Source: Histomonas meleagridis
Taxonomy: Eukaryota; Parabasalia; Tritrichomonadida; Dientamoebidae
Reading direction: 5' to 3'
Assembly (NCBI GenBank): GCA_020186115.1
Contig: WSYJ01000147.1
Coordinates: 124,001 to 188,000, forward strand
Length of the DNA: 64,000 nucleotides
How positions within the stretch are numbered: position 1 is the first letter of the stretch; every line of letters starts with the position of its first letter. The notes beneath the pieces are model-generated. The model had not been told where the DNA came from. It ran no database searches and saw only the letters and a list, made by a program, of their open reading frames with translations. Of the stretch, positions 1-9,819 are shown in pieces. The position numbers and the translations under genes are program-made.

Positions 1-901
1 ACAATAATAAATTAAATTATCAACACATGTGTTGTTCATTGTATTAATTATTATAATAATGAGTTATCTCATTATCTGATGTATTTTAGTAATATTTAAC
101 TCGTTATATAATATTTTATATTTGTTCTTTGTTGTAGATATTTATATACATTTTTTTTATTCTTGATTATATCTTCCGATTTTTTGTTTTCAATGGAATT
201 TAAATTATGATATTAAAAATAAATAAAATATTAATGTAATCTTTAATTACTCTTATTATTATTCTCGATTTATCTAATTCGTTTGCATTTTTTACTTATA
301 TGTGGTAATATATTAATAAATATATTGCAGAATCCAGTTTCATGATCTTTATTTGTTTGGTACTGAGTATATAAGATATTATATTTTGTGCTTAAAAAAC
401 TTGATAATATTTCAATATTCTTTATGAAATACGATAAATTATTAGTTTCAAATATTAATCAAATGAACATAAATATTCTAAATAAGGTGAAAATTCTCAA
501 TTCTTCGAATTATGCAATAGATAGTGTAACAAATTGGTTTTTTAACTAATAGTATATTTAATATATCTAATATAAACATAACTTCTTCATCGAATTTAAT
601 GTCATTCCTCTACCAATAATTATGCAATTTGGCAATATTTCTAAATGTCTATAAAGAAAATTTAATGATTGAAAACAATTGCATTTGGACATGATGAACA
701 TAATGCTCACATATTTAGATTTAATAATGAATATTTAAATATGATATAATTTAAAAATAATTTTTATTGAATAGAAGTCGAGATAAAAGGGTCGTTCTTT
801 TTTTACCCCCACCCCCCTCCTCATATATTTTTATTTCAAATAATGATTAATGATATTTTTGGGTAATTTTTACTTTATTTGCAATGAATTGATCAAGAAA
901 T

Positions 902-1108
902 ATGTTTATTTATTGCTCATTTATCTTGCATCTATTGGTCATATCGTTTACCATCGGCGCACCGACGAAAATAAACCATACAAAAGTGATATTTGTCACT
1001 TTTAAAAATGAAAAAAAATTTATCTTGACTTATCATGAATATTATTTCATATTTATATTAATTAATATCCTCAATTATGTGCATATATTATGTATTTTTA
1101 ATGGCTAG
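902..1108 (+). CDS. Hypothetical 68-residue ORF in the Merlin right arm (copy 1)
   Basis: A small ATG-started frame encoding an aromatic- and isoleucine-rich peptide. Its first ~18 residues are hydrophobic and followed by GAPT, resembling a signal peptide, and a second hydrophobic stretch lies near the C-terminus. The same frame is kept without change in the other Merlin copy (33674-33880). That identity may only reflect recent duplication of the whole arm, because the flanks are equally similar. No family is recognised, and composition alone could produce such a frame in AT-rich DNA. Confidence 0.15.
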   Translation: MFIYCSFILHLLVISFTIGAPTKINHTKVIFVTFKNEKKFILTYHEYYFIFILINILNYVHILCIFNG

Positions 1109-1292
1109 TTCTTATATCTTCCCAGTATACCTATGACCGAATTTCGGAAACGAATTTAATATATATTATCATTATAAATATTGAGTTCGATAAATATATT
1201 ATATCTGAGAATGTTGCGTGTCAGTGCATATTTGTCATATTAAAATTGAAAATATCGAATAATTTAAAATTATTTAAAAAATACAATGGCAA

Positions 1293-1486
1293 TTTATAAA
1301 TTTTCAGAAATTTTTATGTCAAAAAATGTAGAACATAGAAATCGAATTTGAGAAGGAATATTTTCTCACAAAAATATTTTGAATGAAAATTTTTCAATGC
1401 TATTCAAAAAATCACGCATAATTGAAAGGCATTTCCACTTTTTGAGAGGAAGGTATTCAAATTTTCCCTTTTGCTTGGAGAGTACC
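1293..1486. repeat. Right terminal inverted repeat of Merlin copy 1
   Basis: This stretch matches the right terminal repeat of the complete element (34067-34261). Its reverse complement matches the left terminal repeat at 22980-23174, both beginning GGTACTCTCC. The outer boundary at 1486 is set by the shared GGAGAGTACC end. Confidence 0.8.
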
Positions 1487-2060
1487 TTCATTTCATCTAA
1501 CACCACTACTTCAGTATCTTCTTGGTGGAACCCATCCCACCATTTATTTAAATTTTTTTTGTACACTTTATTTAAATCACTAGAGTACCTGGGAAAATAC
1601 CTTTATGCCGGGAAAAAGTCCCTATAAGGGTCCCTTATCGACAAACTGGAGTAAATTTCACAAAAAGTAATAAAAAACAAGCATCGTCAAAATTTTTATA
1701 ATGTGAATATTTTCTATGAGGACATTCAAATTTTTTGATTATGAACACGAAAAAAGATTTCAGCAATTTAAAGCCTTCAGTTTTTCTATCAGAGCTCAAT
1801 CTCGACCATCTGTCACCGAATGATATAATTAGTGTTACAATTTTTATAGAAAGTGATGAATTCAAAAATTCAAAAACTTATAGAGAACAAGTTATATCAG
1901 TTTCAAATGTATTATATGGAGAAGGAAAACCAAAATTCACTGAGTATGCGAAAGTTTTTAATTGCAAACCCTCAAGCACAATGTGGCATTATAAAAGAAA
2001 TCAAGTCGACATCGACACAAATGGAAGACTCGCGATTTTACTCCAAGATGCAAAAGAATT
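1487..2060 (+). pseudogene. Unclassified gene fragment, possibly a transposase N-terminus
   Basis: Between the Merlin end and retroelement copy A lies a non-element stretch. It contains an open frame from about 1735 to 2060 whose start matches no known domain, while the later part (around 1920-2030) reads like a helix-turn-helix segment: FTEYAKVFNC followed by STMWHYKRNQ. That resembles the DNA-binding head of trichomonad DDE transposases, but this is pattern recognition only. The frame then runs into antisense retroelement sequence at about 2061, so it is truncated. Bases 1491-1640 contain no convincing gene. Confidence 0.3.
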
Positions 2061-4837
2061 CTTTCAGCTTTTTTAATTCTTTCTCTAATGTTTTTCATAT
2101 CATCTTCATTCTCTTTACATTCAGATTTGATAAATCTAATTTTATCTTCTGTTAATTCTTTATTAATGTAAGATTTAGCAATAGCATCTTCAAATTTTCC
2201 TTGATTTCCTTCTACTCTAGATGCACCATGCATTGATTTAGCATGTAAACCTATATTATTTATTGAGGTTCCAATGGCTCTGCAATAATTACATTCTTTA
2301 ATCTTTTTGGACTTGAACAATTTCTTTATAGTTGGTGGGTTCCTTTTCAACGGATGCTTGACCCATTGTAAAATCATTGCCCAAAACCAACCATAAATGT
2401 TCTTATCTTTGTTGTATTGTGGATGAACTTTTCGAACATGATTAGCTAATCCTGTTTTTAAGTCACCTACATATTTACAACTTGGACAAGGACAATTCCA
2501 TAAAGTTTTCCGATAAGTTTTCCTTTTGTTACCCTTACTTTCGTATGTGATATTTTTCCAAAAATGTTTTCTTATTAATAATTGATCCAATTGTTTCTAA
2601 TATTTGATTCCCTTTTAATATTTTATTATGAACTTCTCTTTGATGTATATCTAATAATGTATTAGAATGTGTTGCGAAACCACATGCATGTGGACAGACA
2701 AATGTATTCACACCTGGCCATTTCCTTTTAATAACTATTAAGTTTGTAATATAATGTTCTTCCAAGGGTTTATTATCATCTATCCAATCTGAAATATTAT
2801 TAATATTATAAGAAGTCCATTTATCGATTATTTCTTTTAAATCTTTTTCAGAGTTCACATTCCTTAACTCTTCAATTAAATCTTCTGGTTTGTGTAATAA
2901 TTCTCTATTATTTTCTTCATTATCATGATTATTTCTTTCATTATTGTTATTATTATTTGTATCTTGTGTAACATTTACATTATTTTCATTATCATGATTT
3001 GAATTTTGAGTAATATTTTGAATATCTTGATTAATCCCTTCATATGTTAATTGATCATTTTGTTGTTGTTGTTGTAAGTTTACATTATTATTAAATCTAA
3101 AGTTTGGAACTGGTATCTCAATGTCGATTTGTTTTGGTATAATATTGAAATTAGGTCTTGGTATATCTATGGGAACTGAAATATCTCTAAAATCATATTT
3201 CATGACATCTATATCCATTTTGATCCGATTTTCATAGAAATCTATCTTTGGGATTTCGACTGGAACATCAATTTTACTTTCTACTAATTGATAATTTGGC
3301 TTTTCGATAGGTATTAAAATATCTTTAGGTTTATATACGAAATTAGGTGTATCAACTGGGACGTCAATCTTACTTTTAACTATATTAAACTCTGGTTTTT
3401 CAATTGGTACTTGATATTTATGATAGTCTGGAATACCTATTTCGAATGTAGTTGGATTTCTAACATAATTCGGTATATCTATGGGATATTCTATGTCACG
3501 TTGAATTAATTGATAATTAGGGATTTCTATATTAACTGGCACTTGTGCCATAGAATAGGCAGGAATATTAATTTCTTGATTAAATAATGTAATTTTTAGT
3601 TTCCGGGATTTTAATAGGAATTATTTCACGCTCAATAGAAACTTCTGGTATTTTGATTTTAACTTCTTCTTCATTTGTATGAACTTGATTATAGTTTCCA
3701 GAATTGTTTCTAAAGTTATTCTCTAATATGTGTAGAATAAAAGATAATAATCTATTTCTTAACTCATTTATTTTATCATTTCTAATCATTAACTCATCAC
3801 TTACTTCTTCAATAATTGGAATCGTATCACATATTTCACAATTGATTAGTTCCCCATTATTTGTAATTTCTTTGACTCTAGGGTCATTATTCAGAGGAAT
3901 TTGGGGAATATTATTGATATTGTTTAAGTCAATATTATCTATAATTAAACCACCATCTATAAATTGAATTGGTAGAACTGGAACTGTTAAACCCATGTTT
4001 CTATTAATTAATCCTAACCAAGGTGGGGAGTTATTAAAATTAAAATCAATGTTTCTTAATAAAATTAAAATTGGAATGTTAGAGTTGTTACTAATAACAT
4101 TTCTTGGTATTAAAATATTTGTATCAGGGAATTCCAAGAAATTCTCTAACTGTAGGGATTTTGTTACGAATTTTAACATGACTAATAATTATCGACCAAA
4201 TATAACCGTTAGTGGCAAATGATTGATCTAGGATTTTTAACTGGTTTATGTGATCGGCGAAATGCTGCCGAAAATCATCAGGGTTTTTAATAAAATAATT
4301 ACAATTTGGTAAAGGACATTTACGTATAACAAAACCTTCTTCATGAGTATAAAATGAAAATGGTATTAAATTGTTGATAATATTTGGGACTTGGAATTTG
4401 AATCTTTCATATAAACAAGCGTATAATGTGAGTTCGTGAGGTAAGAAACGTTTTAGTTGGTTGATTTCTTGTGGTTCATGCTCTTCTTCCATATATGCAT
4501 GTTTGATGCATTCTGAAAATGTATAAAAAATTCGTTGACAAAGTGGATAAAACAAACATGGGAATGTGTTTTGTGGTGGAATAAGGTTGTAGGTGCTAAA
4601 TTGAAGTAATTCTGTGATGGGTGAATTTATCACATTTTTCGAAATTTCTCCGTTCAAACTAATGATACCTCTAGATGTGTTGTGGTCGTTCTGGAGGTGT
4701 TCCTGCTGTGTTCTGTATAGACTATCGATGATTTCTGGAGAAATTATCTCGAAATTATTTATCTCCGAAAAAATTTTTTCCGTCCAAAAAGAAATCTTAA
4801 TAAGGTTATCAGGGGTGCTGATTCCGGTAGTATCATT
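2061..4837 (-). mobile_element. REL-type non-LTR retrotransposon copy A (3'-truncated)
   Basis: This stretch is almost identical to 20278-22979 plus 34262-34313, the 5' half of copy C, on the same strand. It keeps the 5' end beside a tRNA-Arg gene and breaks off at about 2061, inside the region between the second zinc-finger module and the reverse transcriptase. Copy A has no Merlin insertion, so its sequence at 4775-4800 shows the uninterrupted target into which Merlin jumped in copy C. The reverse transcriptase half is absent. Confidence 0.85.
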
Positions 4838-4861
4838 TTCTCGACTTAAAAATACTTGCAT
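2061..4861 (-). pseudogene. N-terminal half of retroelement polyprotein: C2H2 fingers and VP-rich repeats (copy A)
   Basis: Four overlapping reading frames (4861-4124, 4179-3580, 3551-2535, 2590-2061) together make the N-terminal half of the retroelement protein, separated by one-base frameshifts mostly in short homopolymers. In order: a C2H2-like finger pair (CLFYPLCQRIFYTF-C-x-H, then CPLPNCNYFI...H-x3-H), a low-complexity linker, a run of 'IPIEKPNY..VESKIDVPV'-type repeats (about 3550-3100), an Asn/Gln-rich stretch, then two more C2H2 fingers (CPHACGFATH and CPCPSCKYVG). The only upstream ATG, ATGCAAG at 4861, lies in the stretch between tRNA and element that may itself be target DNA, so the native start is uncertain. 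Confidence 0.75.
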
Positions 4862-4878
4862 CTAAAAAATCAAAAAAA

Positions 4879-4951
4879 TGTACCACCCAGGACTCGAACC
4901 TGGAATCTCATGCTCCGTAGGCACACGCCTTATCCATTGGGCCAGTGGTAC
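4879..4951 (-). tRNA. tRNA-Arg (anticodon ACG)
   Basis: A complete cloverleaf can be drawn: seven-pair acceptor stem GTACCAC/GTGGTAC, D arm, anticodon stem TGTGC/GCATG around loop CTACGGA (anticodon ACG), and T arm CCAGG-TTCGAGT-CCTGG. No intron is present. A T-rich tract just downstream on the minus strand suits RNA polymerase III termination. The gene abuts the 5' end of retroelement copy A. Identical tRNA sequences lie at 15881-15953 and 34355-34427, and a stump at 16242-16257. Confidence 0.95.
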
Positions 4952-5107
4952 TTTTCAGTTTTATTTTTTACAAATTGGGAATATACTATAAATTGATACT
5001 TCACCTTAAAATAGTATATTTCCATTATTGCGATCAATTTCATTCACATTGAAAAAGTTTCAAATCATTCAAAAAGAAGCATACTTAATCAGACTTAATT
5101 AAAAGTA
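4952..5107. repeat. Spacer upstream of tRNA-Arg A, homologous to 15954-16110
   Basis: About 155 bases upstream of this tRNA match the bases upstream of the tRNA at 15881-15953 with scattered substitutions. Similarity stops abruptly near 5107. The shared spacer suggests the tRNA-Arg genes were once a short tandem array with a conserved repeat unit. The tRNA at 34355 does not share this upstream sequence. Confidence 0.7.
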
Positions 5108-5260
5108 AGAGGTATGCAAACGAAGCTTTTGCCCACAGAATAAATTTTAATTTATCTAAAATAGTTAATCATGCATTATTAGTTAATATCCCTATTTTTT
5201 ATCAAAGTTCTACGTTTGTTTTTGAGATATATTTATTTTATATTTTTGGAATAATTGAAT

Positions 5261-7082
5261 TCAAAATGCGGTATATTTTACGATAGGTCCTGATTCTATT
5301 TTTTCTTCTCTTGTTCTCCCACACTTTAAAGAAACATCATGGGAACTTATCCTGGATTTTTTCAAAATTGAATACACTCTCCGTTCAATATGAAGCAATT
5401 CATTGAAAAAATCATTTACAATTTCACAGGCATTTGTAACAACATATTCCATATTAAAGCATTCAATTTCATTACTGGTTATAGGAAGTCCATAATATAC
5501 ATGCAAAGCTGCTGCAATATCTCTAGGATTCATTGAAAATATTGTACTTGGTGAAGAACTTTCGTTATTAATTGTTTGTCCATAATAAGTTCTTCTTCCA
5601 GTGATTTTGCTTGATTTTCAAATCCTTTAATGTTTTCTTATAGAGTTCAATTTTCCCCATTGATCTGATCATTCGCTCATATGTGTGTCTATATTTACTA
5701 CGCATTCTTATAGTTCCAAATGTATGCTCTAAAGGATTTGTTCCTATTCTGTTAAGATTTAATGGTTTATTATGACTTTGAAGAGTTGAAAGAATAGATA
5801 TCATTGTATTACATGATTCAATGATAATATTATTGGAAAAAAGTCTCACGTTCGTCATATTCCTATATTTGTTATTTGGTAAAATATTTTCATTGTTCAT
5901 AATTTCTCCATAATATATTATCAAATAGTAAAAGGCAATTTCAATCATATTAAATCTTTCCTCATGTGTCAATTTTTGTTCTGAGATACCAATATTAAGG
6001 AGAGAAAATGGTAAAAAATAAGATAGAGACTTGCTATTGTTTCTTATTAGCTTACATAATGAATTAAAATTCATAAGTTGAATAGGTGGTCTATCATGCA
6101 TTATTGTATATTTTTCGTTTGAAAACACGAAAGATGGGAGTTTTAATATTTCCTTAAGTTGATCAATTGATATTCCTTCAGTTTCATTTGTAATTCCACA
6201 ATGTACATTTTGTGTTAAACACCTATATCTTATCCTTTTTAATATGTGCAGAGAATCACCAATTACTTTTGTTAAATTGATAGAAGTATAATTGACAAAA
6301 TCAACATCTTTTATAATTATGTTATAATATGAATCAAATAATTCTTTGTGTGAAGCAGAATATGTACTATCTCCATCCATTGCGAATCCCACTATTTTGA
6401 TTGAATTTTCCATTAAGATTTGTTTCAATGTTCCAAGCATGTTTAATTCTCTATCTGTAGCTTTCCCCTGAGTTGAAGGGATAATATGAAGCACAAAAGA
6501 TGGATGTGATGGATCTAGAGATTGAACTTGATATACAAATGCATTTGATATTGTAACGTTTGCCCTGCTTTATATGAATTTCTCAATTTCATCATATTTA
6601 TCTGATATTTCTTTCATTGCTTGTTCATTGACAATTTCATCATTTACCAATCCATGTACAATTCCTCTATTGTCAATATATACTTCTTTGTGAAAAGATT
6701 ATGCATCAACTGCTAAAATAGCTCTAATTTCCTCAGTTCCCTTAATATGCTCTTTTTCTTGATATTTTGCAATTAAATCATGCTTTCTTGAAATATTAGT
6801 CAATAAATCTACATCGAAAATGTAATTAGTTTGAGCTCTGTTGTTTAAACTTTGACGTGATGGAAAAGGTATAAAATTTCGTATATAATCAAGAGAAGGT
6901 GGATGTAGCAATTAAAGTCCTAAAGCAATTGTGATAACATTAGTAGAATATCTTCTAAGACGACGAGGCTTTATTGAAGCAAGATCATGAAGTTCCTTTG
7001 TAACTGTAGATTGTTGATTTTGCTGAACAGAAAAATATTCGTCAATTCGATGATTATTGATGTTTGCCTTTTTATTATGCAT
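5261..7082 (-). pseudogene. P-element-like DDE transposase, decayed (copy I)
   Basis: One reading frame from an ATG at 7082 down to about 5568 is interrupted by in-frame stops (near 6910, 6699 and 6573), then shifts frame for the last part (5533-5261). The N-terminal third has the pattern RRYSTNVITIALGL...PSLDYIRNFIPFPSRQSL, typical of P-element/THAP9-like transposases. Candidate catalytic residues follow in order: AILAVDA, FAMDGDST, and the glutamate in LEHTFGTIR. The same arrangement recurs in the transposase at 10431-12864. No THAP finger is seen. I found no convincing terminal repeats. Family assignment rests on motif spacing and is moderately secure. Confidence 0.65.
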
Positions 7083-7661
7083 TTTATTTATTTACTTTTG
7101 ACTATATTAAATTTCGGTATATTAAATTCTGGAACTGATAAAATTAGAGCATCTGAGATATACTTAATAACACTTATATACACTGAAATCAATTTGACAT
7201 ATTTCAGGTGGACATTGGCTGCTATCAACAAATTTACTTATTATAAGACACAGCAAAAATTTTTCATCAAATTGAATGTAGATAATCATGACATATTTAA
7301 ATTTTGTCTCACAATATGATAATATATTGGTTAATTAATCCTATTTTCTATATTTTCTTTCATTACTTCTGTTTCCTCAGAATATTGACTTAATTTGGCT
7401 CTCTATATCCATTTGTGCATAACCGAACGCTTTCATGCTGGCTCACCAAACTGCTTTTTTTCTTTTCTACTAATTTTATTGAATGATTTTCCTTCCCAGT
7501 ATAGATTGTGAGACATCCTATAATATCTAGCATTATTTCAAAAATTATTCTCGATGACATGTATAATAAGGGATAATTATCTGTTTTTTAAATCAAATAT
7601 ACTCTAATTCATGATAATTAAATCATCACTTATTTCTTCAATAATAGGATTAATTCACAAA
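7083..7661. other. Gene-free spacer
   Basis: An AT-rich stretch between the P-like transposase fossil and the hairpin. One open frame on the plus strand (6987-7319) is antisense to the start of the transposase and shows no domain. I see no RNA gene or credible element end here. Confidence 0.5.
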
Positions 7662-7725
7662 TAATAAAGGCAACTTTTTAAGACGATGACCAGAGTTCAT
7701 CGTCTTAAAAAGTTGCCTTTATTAT
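7662..7725. repeat. Near-perfect 28-29 bp hairpin
   Basis: Two arms, reading ATAATAAAGGCAAC on through TTTTT to GACGATGA and its reverse complement, face each other across the 7-base loop CCAGAGT with one bulged base. The hairpin sits six bases outside the left inverted repeat of the tyrosine-recombinase element. It is too long and precise to be chance, but it is not a pol III terminator or a known RNA. It could be a very short MITE or a recombination site. Confidence 0.7.
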
Positions 7726-7730
7726 GTGTA

Positions 7731-8832
7731 ATTCTCATCGACACTTTTTGAAATGAAAAAATAAAAAAAAGTAATTTCGCTCACAATTTTCAATATTGTT
7801 CTTAAGTTTTTTTTATGAATCATATTTAAAATGTCATTGATGGAGCAATTACTTGCTGAAGCTGATACAATATCAGCCGCAAATGTTTCAACATAAACGA
7901 AAAGTACATATGATAGGCTGATTCATGCTTATGCCAAAGTGATGATAAATCTAATACACGAAGAACCATTTCCTATTACTCATGACAAAATTGTTGCATT
8001 CATTATATTCAAAAAGAATCAGAATATGAAATGTTGTACGTTACTAGCTTACATTAATAGTTTTACACATTATTTTCAACATAATGACTTGGAAATATTA
8101 ACACATTCAATAAAATTCAAAATATTTAAGAGTGGAATAAGGAGGTCACTATATTCAGGTTTTTGTCCGAATGCAAAGTTACCGTTTGATCCAAAATGCT
8201 TTTCGAAAATAATTGAAAAATTTCCACCAACAAATATTGATAATTTGAAGTTTATATTCTTGATATCGTTAATGTTTGCAGCATTTCTCAGAATAAGTGA
8301 AGCGCTAAACCTTAAAAAAAGCGATATTGTAATTGAAGGCGAAAACTTAATAAAACTAAACATACAGACTTCTAAAACAGATCAGTTCGGGAATGGTATT
8401 CGTTTACATATATTTATGATAATAAGACAGATTATAGCCCATTCAGATTTATAAATTATTTGAACTTAATTTTTAGTAATGATCACATAGAATCTCGAAC
8501 TCAATCCACACTCAGAGCTCATCTTCTTTATGTACTTAGGACTATTGGAGTTGAAGAATATCAAAATTATGAATTTCATAGTTTTCGTAGAGAAGCAGCA
8601 TATTATGCCTCACTAAAAAATGTTAATGATTGTATCATAAAAGCCCATGGAAGGTGGAAAAGTTCTGCATATACTCGATATGTTTCAGTAGACATGAGCA
8701 GAGCTAGTATGGAAATTTCATATGCACTCTCTGAATAAACAATGAAATTTTTGCAATTTTAAATCGAATTGAAAATTGTGAACGAAATTATTTTTTTTAA
8801 TTTTTTCATCTCAAAAAGTGGCTTGATGAGAA
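7731..8832 (+). mobile_element. Tyrosine-recombinase element flanked by inverted repeats
   Basis: A ~64 bp inverted repeat brackets a tyrosine recombinase gene: left arm 7731-7794 beginning ATTCTCATC, right arm 8769-8832 ending GATGAGAAT. The arms match at roughly five bases in six and share ACTTTTTGA and a long A-rich core. The unit is only ~1.1 kb and holds one gene. Crypton elements, the usual eukaryotic tyrosine-recombinase DNA transposons, normally lack such ends, so the class is uncertain. Confidence 0.65.
7831..8738 (+). pseudogene. Tyrosine recombinase (Crypton/DIRS-like), one stop and one frameshift
   Basis: The frame opens at ATG 7831, meets one TAA at 7894, continues as a SAM-like core-binding domain (STYDRLIHAYAKV...TLLAYINSFTHYF), then enters the catalytic domain: AAFLRISEALNLKKSDI holds the first catalytic Arg. 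A one-base shift near 8405-8420 moves the frame. The remainder has HSFRREAAYYAS (H-x-x-R), AHGRWKSSAYTRYVS (His/Trp box and nucleophilic Tyr). All active-site residues are visible, so the copy died recently or carries sequence errors. Family members cleave and rejoin DNA through a 3'-phosphotyrosine. No partner gene is present. Confidence 0.75.
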
Positions 8833-9410
8833 TTCCAAATATCACTATTTGTATAACACTACTTTTTTTACGTAAAAGCAGCATTTTGTGCTAATTTTTT
8901 CAAAAATGACAAAACACTATTCACTCCATTTAATAGTAGAAATGGAAAAACTTGGTTCAATTAAACAAATAACTATGTAAAATATTTTTTAATTTAATGA
9001 CCATCCCCGCTACTAGTATGTATATGGAATGGAAAAACACGTTGAATAACTCAAATGTTGCAACATTTGCTCCACTGCTTGATGGTGTTCCGATTTAGAT
9101 CAGAAGTAAGTCACTACAATTTGTTAGATTTTGGAAGGGTTCATCCGTGACTGTGCCTTTAACCCATTGTCAGCTGAAATACAATAATCCATCTCATGTC
9201 CAGAAGTGTCCTACGATGTCAATAATATGATATTCCATATTGATCAGTGATTTTAACAATAATTTCTTAGGCAAGCATATTTTTGTATGTTTACCTACTT
9301 TTTGAATATTTCAGTAAACACCCTTTCAAAAATTGACTTACTCGTTATAATGCATAAAGGATTAATAAGAAAATAATAATAAATGAGAGTTTTTCAATGA
9401 TCGACTCTTA
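8833..9410. other. Gene-free spacer
   Basis: AT-rich sequence with stops in all frames between the recombinase element and retroelement copy D. No RNA gene, tandem repeat or recognisable protein remnant is seen. Confidence 0.5.
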
Positions 9411-9819
9411 ATCTTCAATGTTCAAATCTTCTTCATTACTATTGTTCTCACTACTATCATTATTCAAATCATCATCTCTGTCTCCATTGTGTTCAACTTC
9501 CTCTTCGATCTGTGCGGCTGTATCTTCTTCATTAACTAAATTGTCCCTGATATTATATGTACCCCATTTTCGATAAATTTTTAATGATTATCTTAAAGCC
9601 AACATTGAACATCTTTTGGATATTAATTTCGCTTTATATTTGTCATTATGTAATAATATTTTGATATCTTTATAGGTTACTTTAGGTATTGCACCTAATG
9701 ATGAAACAATTATTTCAAAAAGATTGGTGGTACAATTAAAGGTATTATTACAATATTCAATTAAATTATTATATTTATCTAATTTTTTTTTCTTCTAATC
9801 ACTAATAAGGTAATTTTAC
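9411..9819 (-). pseudogene. Retroelement copy D: acidic C-terminal tail and end of endonuclease domain
   Basis: A diverged match to 16345-16860 of copy C on the same strand, covering the acidic tail and the last part of the endonuclease region. It is a different, older subfamily member. At the position where copy C has a TGA before the acidic tail, copy D has AGA (SKRCSM), which shows that the tail belongs to the main open reading frame. The copy is cut at 9819 by the P-like transposon and resumes at 13221 with GATTTTACCTTCAT before fading out. Confidence 0.75.

Larger units (their letters stand above)
1..1486. mobile_element. Right end of a Merlin-type DNA transposon (copy 1, cut by window edge)
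   Basis: Bases 1-1486 match 32771-34261 almost base for base, differing only by small homopolymer indels. The second copy is the right arm of a complete Merlin-type element at 22980-34261, so this is the same arm of another insertion whose left part lies outside the window. It ends with GGAGAGTACC at 1486, the same terminus as the complete copy. The following eight bases, ttcatttc (1487-1494), are the expected target duplication, but the partner copy cannot be seen. No transposase gene lies in the visible part. Confidence 0.85.

Noticed and set aside
3704-4222. Plus-strand frames opposite the retroelement (also 14984-15247, 21891-22367, 22800-23009)
   Set aside because: They are antisense shadows of the retroelement protein and recur only because the element recurs.
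5107-7450. Terminal inverted repeats for the first P-like transposase
   Set aside because: The similarity between ~5110-5135 and ~7415-7440 is in direct, not inverted, orientation and short; no octamer duplication could be found.
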